A stretch of 51,558 bases of DNA from Caedimonas sp. (GTDB lineage Bacteria > Pseudomonadota > Alphaproteobacteria > Caedimonadales > Caedimonadaceae): contig JAEUKR010000020.1 of assembly GCA_016794245.1 (NCBI GenBank), positions 1 through 51,558 of the forward strand, in the 5' to 3' direction. Positions 43,510 to 51,545 of this stretch are shown here, one piece after another. A program made the translations under genes and the position numbers. Under the pieces are notes generated by a model, which saw only the letters and a list, made by a program, of their open reading frames with translations, was not told the DNA's origin and ran no database searches. Position 1 is the stretch's first letter; each line of letters begins with the position of its first letter.

Positions 43510-44286
43510 ATGAAACCAGCCCTATTACGCCGACGCTTTGAAGATCAGGGCGCCTCATTCGTGATGCGTGACTTTGAAGATTTTTACCTTCAACTGTTAA
43601 GCTATAAATCCAGACTTGCACGTTCTCCTGTCACCCCGGAAGAAGCAGAGGCTATCGCTCCCCAGGCTATTTCTGACGCGCTTAAAACAAAACTTGAAAG
43701 CATGGCCATCGACGCCAGCCAGAAAGGCGGTCAATACGCCGCAAGCTACTTTGAAGAGGCCATGTTTGCGATGGCCGCGCTCGCGGATGAATTTTTTCTG
43801 AATTTAACCTGGGAAGGACACAACTATTGGAAGGATAATCTTTTGGAGTCCCGTCTTTTCGGGACACATGACGCGGGAGATCTTTTTTTCAAAAACCTTG
43901 ATGATTTTTTAAGAGTTCGAGATCCCATGCGTCGCGATCTCGCCGAAGTCTATCTGCTGGCTTTGGGACTTGGATTCCAAGGAAAGTACCGTGATGTGGA
44001 AGATGGTGGAAAGCTTAAGGCCTATTGCCATCAATTGTATGTTTTTATTCATCATCACGAACCGCGTTCCTACGAAAACGGAGAAAGGCTTTTCCCGGAA
44101 GTCTACGGTTTTACGCTTGAGGAGGGTCAGGTTAAATATTTGCAGGACACGCGTCGATGGATGATTACTTTTCTGATCGTTTTCACGTTCCTTTTCATTA
44201 TTTCAATCGGGGTGTGGAAAGAAACTACCTCACACCTTCAGGAAGTGGTTGATCGCATTTTGAACCTGACAACGTCGCAAGAGTAA
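43510..44286 (+). CDS. tssL: T6SS inner-membrane protein TssL (DotU family)
   Basis: 258 residues. The cytoplasmic DotU domain shows ALADEFFLNLTWEGHNYWKD, LESRLFGTHDAGDLFFKNLD, and LALGLGFQGKYRDVEDGGKL. One C-terminal membrane helix (WMITFLIVFTFLFIISIGVW) leaves only ~25 residues in the periplasm, so no OmpA-like peptidoglycan-binding domain is attached. The start is uncertain: the ATG at 43510 has no close ribosome site, whereas an out-of-frame ATG at 43500 does and gives a 13-residue ORF overlapping the tssL start. The first conserved residues begin near codon 19. Confidence 0.9.
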   Translation: MKPALLRRRFEDQGASFVMRDFEDFYLQLLSYKSRLARSPVTPEEAEAIAPQAISDALKTKLESMAIDASQKGGQYAASYFEEAMFAMAALADEFFLNLTWEGHNYWKDNLLESRLFGTHDAGDLFFKNLDDFLRVRDPMRRDLAEVYLLALGLGFQGKYRDVEDGGKLKAYCHQLYVFIHHHEPRSYENGERLFPEVYGFTLEEGQVKYLQDTRRWMITFLIVFTFLFIISIGVWKETTSHLQEVVDRILNLTTSQE

Positions 44287-44295
44287 GGAAGAAAG

Positions 44296-47200
44296 ATGAT
44301 CAACAATTTGCTCAACGCCTTACAACCCTATCTGCCAGAGATATATTTCTTTGCCATAGCTCTTGGAACCATCCTTTTAATATTTCTGGCTTTATTCATT
44401 GGACGATCGATCACGCGCACCCTGCGTAAAAAAACCTGGACGCGGGCGCCTCAGCCAGAGAAGAAAAAATCGGGATCCCTTATCGAGTTTTTGCTTAAAT
44501 GTAAAAACAGCATCCTGGAAAAAAATGAAAAAGTAAAAATTTTCCTGGGGTGGGTAGAAAAAAACGAGATTTCATCAAATTTTTTCAGAACGATTGAGAT
44601 TTTAAAAACATATATAGGCGCCCGAGAACCTCAATATGAACTTCCCTGGTATTTAATGTTGGGAACGGAAGAAGCGGGAAAAACGACCCTTCTTGACAAT
44701 ATTGACCTGGAGCTTCCGATCGGCAAACCCGAATATGAAGGTTCGGAAGCTCTCTCAAAATCAGGATGGCGCTTTTTTGATCAAGCGATTGTGATCGATC
44801 TTAAAGGCGAACTCCTTTTGGAAAAAGACAAGAGGCTCTCGGATCAGCGTTCGTTCGACTACGTTCTCAGACTGTTTACTCAATTTCGCGCCAAGAGACC
44901 CCTGGATGGCATCATTCTCGTGATTCCCGCAGATGAGCTTTTGAGCGGCTTGCGTTTCTCTCAAACCGAGGTCGCGGAACGGGCAAAACATATTTATGCC
45001 CAGCTCTGGAAATTACAAGCGACCCTGGGCATGAAAATGCCCGTTTATGTTGTGATCTCGAAATGCGACCTCATTCCGGGCTTTCGGGAATTTATCTCTG
45101 AAATTTCTCCCGCATCCCATCAGGATATTTTTGGCTGGTCATGCCCTTATAGCCTTGAAGCCAGTTATTCCTCTTCATGGGTTCATGATATTTTTCATCA
45201 CATCTCAAAATCGCTGAACCGGATTCGCGCCGCTATTTTCGCGCACAACCCTAAGCTGTTGACCCAGGATCAAGAGGGGAACTTTATTTTCCCCATAGAG
45301 TTTTCCCAACTTGAAAGTTCCCTGTCAATTTACCTGGATACTCTTTTTAAAGACAGCAGCTATTATGAATCTTTCTTTTTACGGGGGGTTTATTTTTGTG
45401 GGAGAGCACCTTCTCCTGAGAGAGGACTCAAGCCCTTCCCTTCCGTCTTGTCCTCTCCAATTGATAAGGAAGAAAGGTCGACGCCATGGCACGAAAAAGT
45501 CATTTTCCTGCGTGACCTGTTCGAGAAAAAAATCTTTAAAGAGGCTGCTCTCGGACAACCCATCCAGAGAATTTTAGTCTCAACAAACCGATTGCTGAAT
45601 AGCGCCAAGATGATACTGGCGAGCATTGCCATCCTTTGGGGACTGGGCATATGGGCGGCCCATCATCGCCTGAGCCGCGATATAAAAACGATCATGCCAG
45701 CCCTGACGCAAATCGATGTTTCCGTGACAGGTCTTGGCAATTTCACCCAAGGGGAAGAGGATCCCAGGCGTCAAACATATCTTATCGAACAATCAGGCAA
45801 GATCTTAAGCGGTTTTTCAGGCATTCATGTTGTGAATGTGAATTCGTTTTTTCTGCCGCTTTCATGGTTCAGCGATATGAACCAGGATATCCTGGAGTGC
45901 GTGGCAAAGGGATATGATTTTATTGTCTTTCCCTCCCTTTACGCGGGCTTGCTTCGAAAAGCCGGCGAGATTGTCGCGATCAACGCCCAGAGCCAATCTC
46001 ACGGGAAACGCGCACAAGGCGTTCTGAACCCTCTTCACCTGGAGACTTTTAACCAATTCAACGATTACGTTGCCCAAGTCATAACGCTTGAGAATTTTGT
46101 CGCCAGTTACAACGCATTGACGAATTCCCAAAATATGGTCGAACTGGGTAACTTAATCACCTATCTTTACAACAAAACCTTGCCGGGTCAGTTTTATCAG
46201 AACAACGACTATTACAGAAATGCCCTCTCGCAAGCTTCGGGACGCCCTGTAGAGTTATCCGCTTATAAAAACGCGGCGACAGAAAAATTGGGCGTTCTTT
46301 ATCGCCTTTTCATACAAGATACGTTCAGTCTTCATGACAGCTTTCCCATGTTTGAAATGCTTGCCAGGAAACTGGCGCAATTAACCGACGTCAGTACAAT
46401 CCGCACGCTGGACGATGTCGAAATGCGAGTAATCGGGGAACAGTCTGTCGCTGTCGCCGATGCCCTGTCCGGGGGACAGCTGGGATGGATTGAGCGCAAT
46501 TTCTTTGACCCTGGCCCCGCTTTTTCCACGCTCATCAACAACGTGATTCAGTCATCTCTGCTGGGAAACGAGATTGCGGCCGAACTTTCAAGGCTCGCCG
46601 ATACCGAATTCATCAAATTTAAACTGGCCTTGCAGACCTATCAATCAACGATCACCGGCTCTTTCTTTGAAACGCGGCAAGGACAAGTAATTGCCGCTCC
46701 TTCCAAAGGATTGATTCAATTTATCGATGCCCTGTCCGCATTTCTGAACGAACCTTTCATGAGCAAGACACAAGAACATTTTCTTCATCTCAAAACCCCT
46801 TTGCGGAAACTTTTATTTTGGGATGAGAGCGTTCTGACCAAAGCCGTAAAATTTATTGAAGCGTACGATGATTTTGCCGCTAAAAAGCTCAAGGCACACC
46901 CCGCCAACCTGCAATCCATGATGAAAATAGTGGGACGCAACAGCGTACGGAAAAAAGTCATCAACAACATTGCCGAAGCCCAGATATTTCAGGATGAACC
47001 TGTTGAAGATGGGTTTGGTCAACGCGAGTTGTTGCACAGTCAAGTTCAGAACATTGCTCTGGCAACACCTCTTTTCGTCAAACTTTTAGGAGCTTTTCAC
47101 GATGGAGCCTCTGTTGTGCAAAACGCGCGCCTGAGAGAACTTCTGGTGCGGGAAAATTACGGTATTCTGATGAAGATAGAAAAGATGCTCGAGCACGACA

Positions 47201-48603
47201 CCCTCTACACCTCGAATGAAAACGCTTTTATAGAATGGGACGGTGAACCCATGATCGGCATGAAAGCCTTCGGCGTTCATGACCTTCAGGATATGAAGGC
47301 TTATCTCAAGGCACAGCGTTTCCAGATTCACTTCCTTGCCAAGGAATTGGCAGAACCCATTTTGACGTTTTTAAGTTTGGGATACCTGGAAGATGTGCCG
47401 ATTGATTTGCCTTTAGCCTCGCGCTGGACCCGAATTATCGGTGTTCTTGATGATTATGAAAAACAAAGTCCTGGCAATACCCTGAAAGTCCTTGAGCAAT
47501 TCTTGATGCATGATATCAACAATATCACCTTGGAGAATTGTTCCACCCTTAGAGATAAAATTGACGGCTTTGGCGAGGGAGACTACTTCCTTGATATACG
47601 CGCAGACATCGCCAGTCATTTACTCAAGCGGTGTCATTCGGTCGGGACACAACAATTCTTCAGACAATATAACGAGGCGGCAAGCTTTTTCAATATCAAC
47701 CTTGCCGGGCGTTTTCCTTTCACGCCACAGGAAGAAAAAGGAACAGGAGCAGGACTCGAGGCAGATCCTCTGGACGTCGCCGCTTTTTTCCAGCTTTTTG
47801 ATGCGATTCCCCAGGAAGACCTTCCCCAAAACATGTCCATAAGAAACCGTGAAGCGGAAGCGCTTAAATTTATCAGAGATGTTCAAAGCGTTCGTCCTCT
47901 GATGTTGGCGGCGTTGAATCAAGGACCGGAAGGAATCATTCCTCATATTGATGTCGAGGTTGAGTTCCGCACCGATCGCTCTCAAGAAAAGGGCGGCGAA
48001 AAAGTAATCGACTGGAGCTTTCAGATCGGCGGACAGGAAATTGATTTTCGCGCACCCCATCCTCAGGGAACATGGCAAATTGGCTCTCCCGTCATGGTGA
48101 ACTTCCGCTGGGCGCAAGATGCGGAAAGTGTCCCCATCGCGGATCCAAAAAAGCCCAGCCTTTCTGTTTCAGACTTGACCGCGACATACTCTTATGTTGG
48201 TCCGTGGAGCTTGATTCGTTTAATCAAAGAGCATGGAGTCTATGAAGGGGATTATCGCAAAGCTTCGGGACCTCGTCCCCAAGTGTTGAAATTCCAAATC
48301 CCCACGGTTCTTAGCCCGAACCCCGAGCGCCATAGCGGGATCAAGACGCTTCCTGGCGAGGGACGCCGCGAGGAAACGAGAGTATACCTCAGGCTGGCGC
48401 TCAAAGAGCCCAGGAAAGCAGCTAAAGGAACCAATAAAGAAAGCGCCGCCAAAGAAAATGCCACTCACTCCAAAGAGAGCGCTGCCAAAGAGCGTACCGG
48501 CAGCGCCGCCGCTCAAAAAGCAACCCTGCTTTCCATTCCGAGGTTCCCGGCGGAAGCCCCTCTTTTGGAACCTCGCTTTAAAGCCAGATTCAAGGGAGCA
48601 TAA
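44296..48603 (+). CDS. tssM: T6SS inner-membrane protein TssM (IcmF family)
   Basis: 1435 residues. N-terminal helix (IYFFAIALGTILLIFLALFI), a cytoplasmic P-loop domain with Walker A G-T-E-E-A-G-K-T at residues 123-130 and LKGELLLEKD / VVISKCDLIPGF of the GTPase-like fold, another helix near residue 440 (MILASIAILWGLGIWAAHHR), then a large periplasmic domain ending in the type VI ImcF-related C-terminal beta domain. It spans the periplasm to reach TssJ. The C-terminal ~40 residues carry a low-complexity KESAAKE-type tail not usual for the family. AAGGAAG ribosome site; 9 bases after tssL. Confidence 0.94.
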   Translation: MINNLLNALQPYLPEIYFFAIALGTILLIFLALFIGRSITRTLRKKTWTRAPQPEKKKSGSLIEFLLKCKNSILEKNEKVKIFLGWVEKNEISSNFFRTIEILKTYIGAREPQYELPWYLMLGTEEAGKTTLLDNIDLELPIGKPEYEGSEALSKSGWRFFDQAIVIDLKGELLLEKDKRLSDQRSFDYVLRLFTQFRAKRPLDGIILVIPADELLSGLRFSQTEVAERAKHIYAQLWKLQATLGMKMPVYVVISKCDLIPGFREFISEISPASHQDIFGWSCPYSLEASYSSSWVHDIFHHISKSLNRIRAAIFAHNPKLLTQDQEGNFIFPIEFSQLESSLSIYLDTLFKDSSYYESFFLRGVYFCGRAPSPERGLKPFPSVLSSPIDKEERSTPWHEKVIFLRDLFEKKIFKEAALGQPIQRILVSTNRLLNSAKMILASIAILWGLGIWAAHHRLSRDIKTIMPALTQIDVSVTGLGNFTQGEEDPRRQTYLIEQSGKILSGFSGIHVVNVNSFFLPLSWFSDMNQDILECVAKGYDFIVFPSLYAGLLRKAGEIVAINAQSQSHGKRAQGVLNPLHLETFNQFNDYVAQVITLENFVASYNALTNSQNMVELGNLITYLYNKTLPGQFYQNNDYYRNALSQASGRPVELSAYKNAATEKLGVLYRLFIQDTFSLHDSFPMFEMLARKLAQLTDVSTIRTLDDVEMRVIGEQSVAVADALSGGQLGWIERNFFDPGPAFSTLINNVIQSSLLGNEIAAELSRLADTEFIKFKLALQTYQSTITGSFFETRQGQVIAAPSKGLIQFIDALSAFLNEPFMSKTQEHFLHLKTPLRKLLFWDESVLTKAVKFIEAYDDFAAKKLKAHPANLQSMMKIVGRNSVRKKVINNIAEAQIFQDEPVEDGFGQRELLHSQVQNIALATPLFVKLLGAFHDGASVVQNARLRELLVRENYGILMKIEKMLEHDTLYTSNENAFIEWDGEPMIGMKAFGVHDLQDMKAYLKAQRFQIHFLAKELAEPILTFLSLGYLEDVPIDLPLASRWTRIIGVLDDYEKQSPGNTLKVLEQFLMHDINNITLENCSTLRDKIDGFGEGDYFLDIRADIASHLLKRCHSVGTQQFFRQYNEAASFFNINLAGRFPFTPQEEKGTGAGLEADPLDVAAFFQLFDAIPQEDLPQNMSIRNREAEALKFIRDVQSVRPLMLAALNQGPEGIIPHIDVEVEFRTDRSQEKGGEKVIDWSFQIGGQEIDFRAPHPQGTWQIGSPVMVNFRWAQDAESVPIADPKKPSLSVSDLTATYSYVGPWSLIRLIKEHGVYEGDYRKASGPRPQVLKFQIPTVLSPNPERHSGIKTLPGEGRREETRVYLRLALKEPRKAAKGTNKESAAKENATHSKESAAKERTGSAAAQKATLLSIPRFPAEAPLLEPRFKARFKGA

Positions 48604-48608
48604 AAGAA

Positions 48609-49868
48609 GTGTCCGAAGAAGACCATAATCTGCTCGATGATAGCATTCAGGCGCTTTTAAAACCCGTTCCGGGAGAAAATCCTGCCGGCAAATTGCTGCT
48701 CTATGATTCCGTTTACGATGAGATTCGAGCCGCGCGCACAAGTGAAGACGAGAACCTGCCGCAAGGGGTTTGGCAGCGCCCGTTGCGAAAAGTAGACTGG
48801 ACTAAAGTCGAATCCCTATGCACAAATGCTCTGACCAACCTGTCAAAAGACCTTCAGATCGCCGCATGGCTCTCGGAATCCTGGTGCCATCTTTATGGTC
48901 TTCCGGGACTTACAGGGGGCATTACATTGATCTATGAACTTTGCGAACGCTATTGGGAGCGTCTTTATCCCCTTCCCCGTGACGGTGATATGGAATTCCG
49001 CCTTGCGCCTCTTGAATGGATGAATGAAAAGATTCTGGTTCTCTTGCGGATGTTTCCGGTTACCTTTCCCTCTTCCAAGCGCATGAAGCCTTATTCTCTT
49101 CTTGACTGGCAATCCGCTTCCCCATTGGCGGGGATGACCGGCATAGCTGAACAAAACGCCTTGCGGCGCATTGAACAGGAAAGCGGCGTCACGCTAGACC
49201 AGTTCAACGCAAGCCGAGAAGCAACATCAACCGAATACTATCACAATCTTAAACATCAAGCGCAACAAGTCATAGAGCAAATTCAACAGCTTGACGACTT
49301 CTTAAGCAAAAAAACGCCTTCCTTTGCGGGTATCCTTCACCATATTCGAGATGAAGTAAAAAATATGATTGGGTTTGCCGATATCATTTTGTCCACACGA
49401 GGCGTCGTTTCATCCTCTTCTGTTTTAACATCGTCTCAACAAACAACGTCCAACGTCTCGGACATCGCACAGTCTTCAGGAAATTCTTTCTTACGCGGCA
49501 ATGGCAAAGAAATCATCATGGAAACAAAAGGAACAGTTATGGAAGAACAACAATCAGGCCCTTCTGTGAGTCTTTCTGGCGCGGGCGCTATTGCCAGCAG
49601 AGAAGAAGCTTATGCCTTGCTGGATCAGATCGCCACATACCTCTCAACCATTGAACCCCACAGCCCTACGCCGCTTCTGATTCGCCGTGCCATTGCCTGG
49701 GGCAAGATGTCCCTCAGTGAAGTCCTGCAAGAGCTTGTACAGGATAAAAATGATCTGATCAAGATTCAAAGTCTTCTGGGCATCATGAAACCAACGACAG
49801 ACTCATGTCTGTTGCCCGTAAGGGTGTGGGAGTTCGAGTCTCCCCGGGGGCACCATGAAAAACAATGA
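48609..49868 (+). CDS. tssA: T6SS protein TssA (ImpA N-terminal domain), C-terminus replaced by tRNA-derived codons
   Basis: Starts with GTG at 48609, five bases after tssM. The ImpA_N domain is clear: LLKPVPGENPAGKLLLYDSV, YDEIRAARTSEDENLP and LGLTGG-like LPGLTGGITLIYELCERYWE with RLYPLPRDGD. The C-terminal region TIEPHSPTPLLIRRAIAWGK and MSLSEVLQELVQDKNDLIKI is the conserved TssA end, normally closing at LLGI. Here it reads on for 25 more codons, from about 49800 through the 3' part of a tRNA-Leu gene (DSCLLPVRVWEFESPRGHHE). The native stop has therefore been lost at a recombination point. TssA caps the growing tail sheath; the core looks intact. Confidence 0.9.
   Translation: MSEEDHNLLDDSIQALLKPVPGENPAGKLLLYDSVYDEIRAARTSEDENLPQGVWQRPLRKVDWTKVESLCTNALTNLSKDLQIAAWLSESWCHLYGLPGLTGGITLIYELCERYWERLYPLPRDGDMEFRLAPLEWMNEKILVLLRMFPVTFPSSKRMKPYSLLDWQSASPLAGMTGIAEQNALRRIEQESGVTLDQFNASREATSTEYYHNLKHQAQQVIEQIQQLDDFLSKKTPSFAGILHHIRDEVKNMIGFADIILSTRGVVSSSSVLTSSQQTTSNVSDIAQSSGNSFLRGNGKEIIMETKGTVMEEQQSGPSVSLSGAGAIASREEAYALLDQIATYLSTIEPHSPTPLLIRRAIAWGKMSLSEVLQELVQDKNDLIKIQSLLGIMKPTTDSCLLPVRVWEFESPRGHHEKQ
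49808..49855 (+). other. tRNA-Leu 3' fragment (candidate attachment site)
   Basis: 48 bases with the structure of the 3' half of a bacterial tRNA-Leu: anticodon-stem strand TCTGT, the long variable arm TGCCCGTAAGGGTGT, T stem GGGAG / CTCCC around TTCGAGT, acceptor strand CGGGGGC, discriminator A and encoded CCA. The 5' half (which should begin GCCCCCG and contain a D arm) is absent; instead tssA codons precede it. Tyrosine recombinases that insert into tRNA genes leave exactly this kind of 3' duplicate. Confidence 0.85.
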
Positions 49869-49911
49869 TTTTTCATTAAAAAGTTATTTTCAAGAATAAC
49901 CATTCCATAAA

Positions 49912-49933
49912 AATTGTAGCAGAATTGTAGCAG
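49912..49933. repeat. Two direct copies of an 11-bp motif beside the att-like site
   Basis: AATTGTAGCAG occurs twice without a gap, followed by AATTTTTT, 57 bases after the tRNA fragment. Short direct repeats flanking a tRNA 3' end are typical of integrase arm-binding sites; this role is inferred from position only. Confidence 0.55.
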
Positions 49934-49980
49934 AATTTTTTCGCCTTATCGGTTTGCTTTTTTGGAAAATTACCACGATA

Positions 49981-50673
49981 ATGAATAACTTAAACCTGCA
50001 TCGAGGTCTGTCCATGAAACACCCCGCTGGACTTCTAAGTTATCATCAAGCCCTGGATTCATGTGGAGAGCTTTTTGAAGGGGAAACATGGAACAGTATA
50101 GAAATTGTTCTGAAAGAGATTAAAGATAAGGAAAGCAATTATGATGTTTATCTTCTTGCTGCCGAAGTGCTGGAAAAGAACACCGCTGAAGATGCCAATA
50201 CCCTAAAGATCCTCACTGACAGAATCAATCTGGATTTAAAAAAGATCAAGGTCAGGTTTCTGCAATCTCTGCTTCAGAAAGCGGTCTTTGAGGATAAGGT
50301 TCCGATTTCTCTCCAAAATAATCAATGTCTTGTTAAAATTCCCTATTTTTTGATCGTAACGCCTTTTTGGGACAATGCCGTGAAGAATAATGGAGTTGTA
50401 GAGTGGAATTCCTATGAAGGTCTCCTGCTGTTTCAGGAAGATGAACTAGCGAAGTCTCTTCAGAAAAAACTGACGCCCGTTTATCGAGATTATCTGACTG
50501 AACTGGGAACACCAGAGATGCTGGCTATTCGTGATCTGTGCCGAACCTTGAGGATTTCATTTATTCAGGCATCAGATAAGGAAAAAGTGATGAGAGAATC
50601 TGCAAAAATCGTTGCAAACGTTCCTGAGACAAACCTGAGTAAACTAGTTACCTTTATGAGACATGAGCGATAA
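49981..50673 (+). CDS. Unrecognised protein, 230 residues, in the post-tRNA region
   Basis: I do not recognise a family. The product is soluble, mostly helical and rich in Lys, Leu and Glu: LFEGETWNSIEIVLKEIKDK, LLAAEVLEKNTAEDANTLKI, a central LVKIPYFLIVTPFWDNAV and a C-terminal helical part ending TNLSKLVTFMRHER. No signal peptide or membrane helix. Starts at 49954, 49981 or 50014 (MKHPAGLLSYHQ) are possible; none has a strong ribosome site. It lies between the tRNA fragment and the repeat array, so it probably belongs to a mobile element. Coding is supported by a clean frame and ordinary residue composition in otherwise AT-rich DNA. Confidence 0.6.
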   Translation: MNNLNLHRGLSMKHPAGLLSYHQALDSCGELFEGETWNSIEIVLKEIKDKESNYDVYLLAAEVLEKNTAEDANTLKILTDRINLDLKKIKVRFLQSLLQKAVFEDKVPISLQNNQCLVKIPYFLIVTPFWDNAVKNNGVVEWNSYEGLLLFQEDELAKSLQKKLTPVYRDYLTELGTPEMLAIRDLCRTLRISFIQASDKEKVMRESAKIVANVPETNLSKLVTFMRHER

Positions 50674-51224
50674 CCTTATTTTTTAAATTGCTTAGCCCTG
50701 CTTCGATCTATTGTCTTGTTTTCTTCTCTCAAAAACTACCCTCGCTGGTTTTTTAATTTCAAAAATCACGCATTTTAACGTCAAAAAATCACCCCCACCG
50801 GTTTTTTGAAGCAGGAAAAGTTCTTTTATCCTTTTCAAAAAACTGATCCCTTTGATTTTTTAAGCTTAAAAAAGAAGAAATATTAACTCTTAAAAATTAC
50901 CCCTCTTGGTTTTTTGACAATGAAAACACGATTATTTTTTCTCCAAAAAAATCGATAGGGGTAATTTTTTACCTTTTTTGGCAATAATTTTAAGGCTCAT
51001 GCTTTCCTAAGGCCAAGAAATTCCCTTGATTTTAGAAAATTTCTAAAAATCTATCCCTACCAGTTTTTTACATCTAAAAAAGAAAAATTTTCCCGTCTAA
51101 AAAATTACCCCTATCAGATTTTTGACACCCAAAATGAGTGATTTTTTTTCTTAAAAATTTAGGCTTCGCAGTTTGATAAAAACATGTCTCACTTTTTGTA
51201 GAAGAACAGAAAAAGAGACTCAAA
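50674..51224. other. 551-base AT-rich gene-free region with an iteron-like array
   Basis: No open frame of note on either strand. The DNA is dominated by A-tracts and T-tracts alternating with short C-rich cores, described under the repeat array. It lies directly upstream of the AlpA-like gene at 51225. Confidence 0.75.
50731..51123. repeat. Iteron-like array: seven or eight degenerate ~27-bp repeats
   Basis: Each unit is an A-tract, a C-rich core and a T-tract, for example AAAAAATCACCCCCACCGG (50783) and AAAAAATTACCCCTATCAG (51099), each followed by TTTTT. The T-tract side of successive cores lies at about 50747, 50800, 50854 and 50908, and again at 51062 and 51116, a spacing of 53-54 bp. 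One unit (about 50945-50970) is inverted and one (about 51015-51035) is weak and off-register. The spacing is close to five helical turns, so protein sites would all face the same side of the DNA, and the phased A-tracts should bend it. Confidence 0.7.
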
Positions 51225-51545
51225 GTGCTAAAGGCTTATGAACAGATTTTAAAGAATCAGGCAGAGATTGAAGATTTTCTCAAGAAAGTCGATCAACTTA
51301 AATCTCTGGCTGAAAAAGCTAAAGTCCAGATTTTGATTAATGAAAAGGAAACCGCTTCTCTGCTGTCTGTGTCACCAAAATGGCTTCAATCGCAGCGTTA
51401 TATCGGCAATCCTCCCTGTTATTATAAGATTAGGGAAAATATCCGCTATAACCTCTTTGATCTTCTTGATTTTCTCGATTCCTGTCTCACAACGTCTACT
51501 TCACAAAATCTTTCACCCCTTAAAAAAAGAATAAACCCCCGATGA
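51225..51545 (+). CDS. AlpA/excisionase-like helix-turn-helix protein
   Basis: 106 residues, GTG start at 51225. An N-terminal coiled-coil-like stretch (ILKNQAEIEDFLKKVDQLKS) leads into a MerR-like winged-helix domain of the AlpA/excisionase class: INEKETASLLSVSPKWLQSQ, then RYIGNPPCYYKIRENIRYNL and FDLLDFLDSC. The pattern 'xxEKExAxLLxVSPxxLQxxRxxGxxPxYxKIxxxIRYxxxDLxxFL' is characteristic. Such proteins control integrase direction or activate island genes, and an integrase gene may follow outside the window. The iteron-like array directly upstream is its most obvious candidate binding region (inference). A short basic tail (KKRINPR) ends the protein. Confidence 0.8.
   Translation: MLKAYEQILKNQAEIEDFLKKVDQLKSLAEKAKVQILINEKETASLLSVSPKWLQSQRYIGNPPCYYKIRENIRYNLFDLLDFLDSCLTTSTSQNLSPLKKRINPR

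Noticed and set aside
43510-48603. DotU/IcmF as part of a Dot/Icm type IV secretion system
   Set aside because: TssJ, TssK and TssA homologues adjoin them, which are T6SS-specific, and no other Dot/Icm gene is present.
49780-49855. A complete tRNA gene at the end of tssA
   Set aside because: No 5' acceptor strand (GCCCCCG), D arm or full anticodon stem-loop precedes the 3' half; the apparent anticodon loop has six bases. Only the 3' fragment is supported.
50731-51123. CRISPR-like spacing (27-bp repeats, ~26-bp spacers) in the AT-rich array
   Set aside because: The repeats differ from one another at many positions, one is inverted, spacing is not uniform, the spacers are AT-rich and partly alike, and no cas gene is in view. 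CRISPR repeats would be nearly identical.
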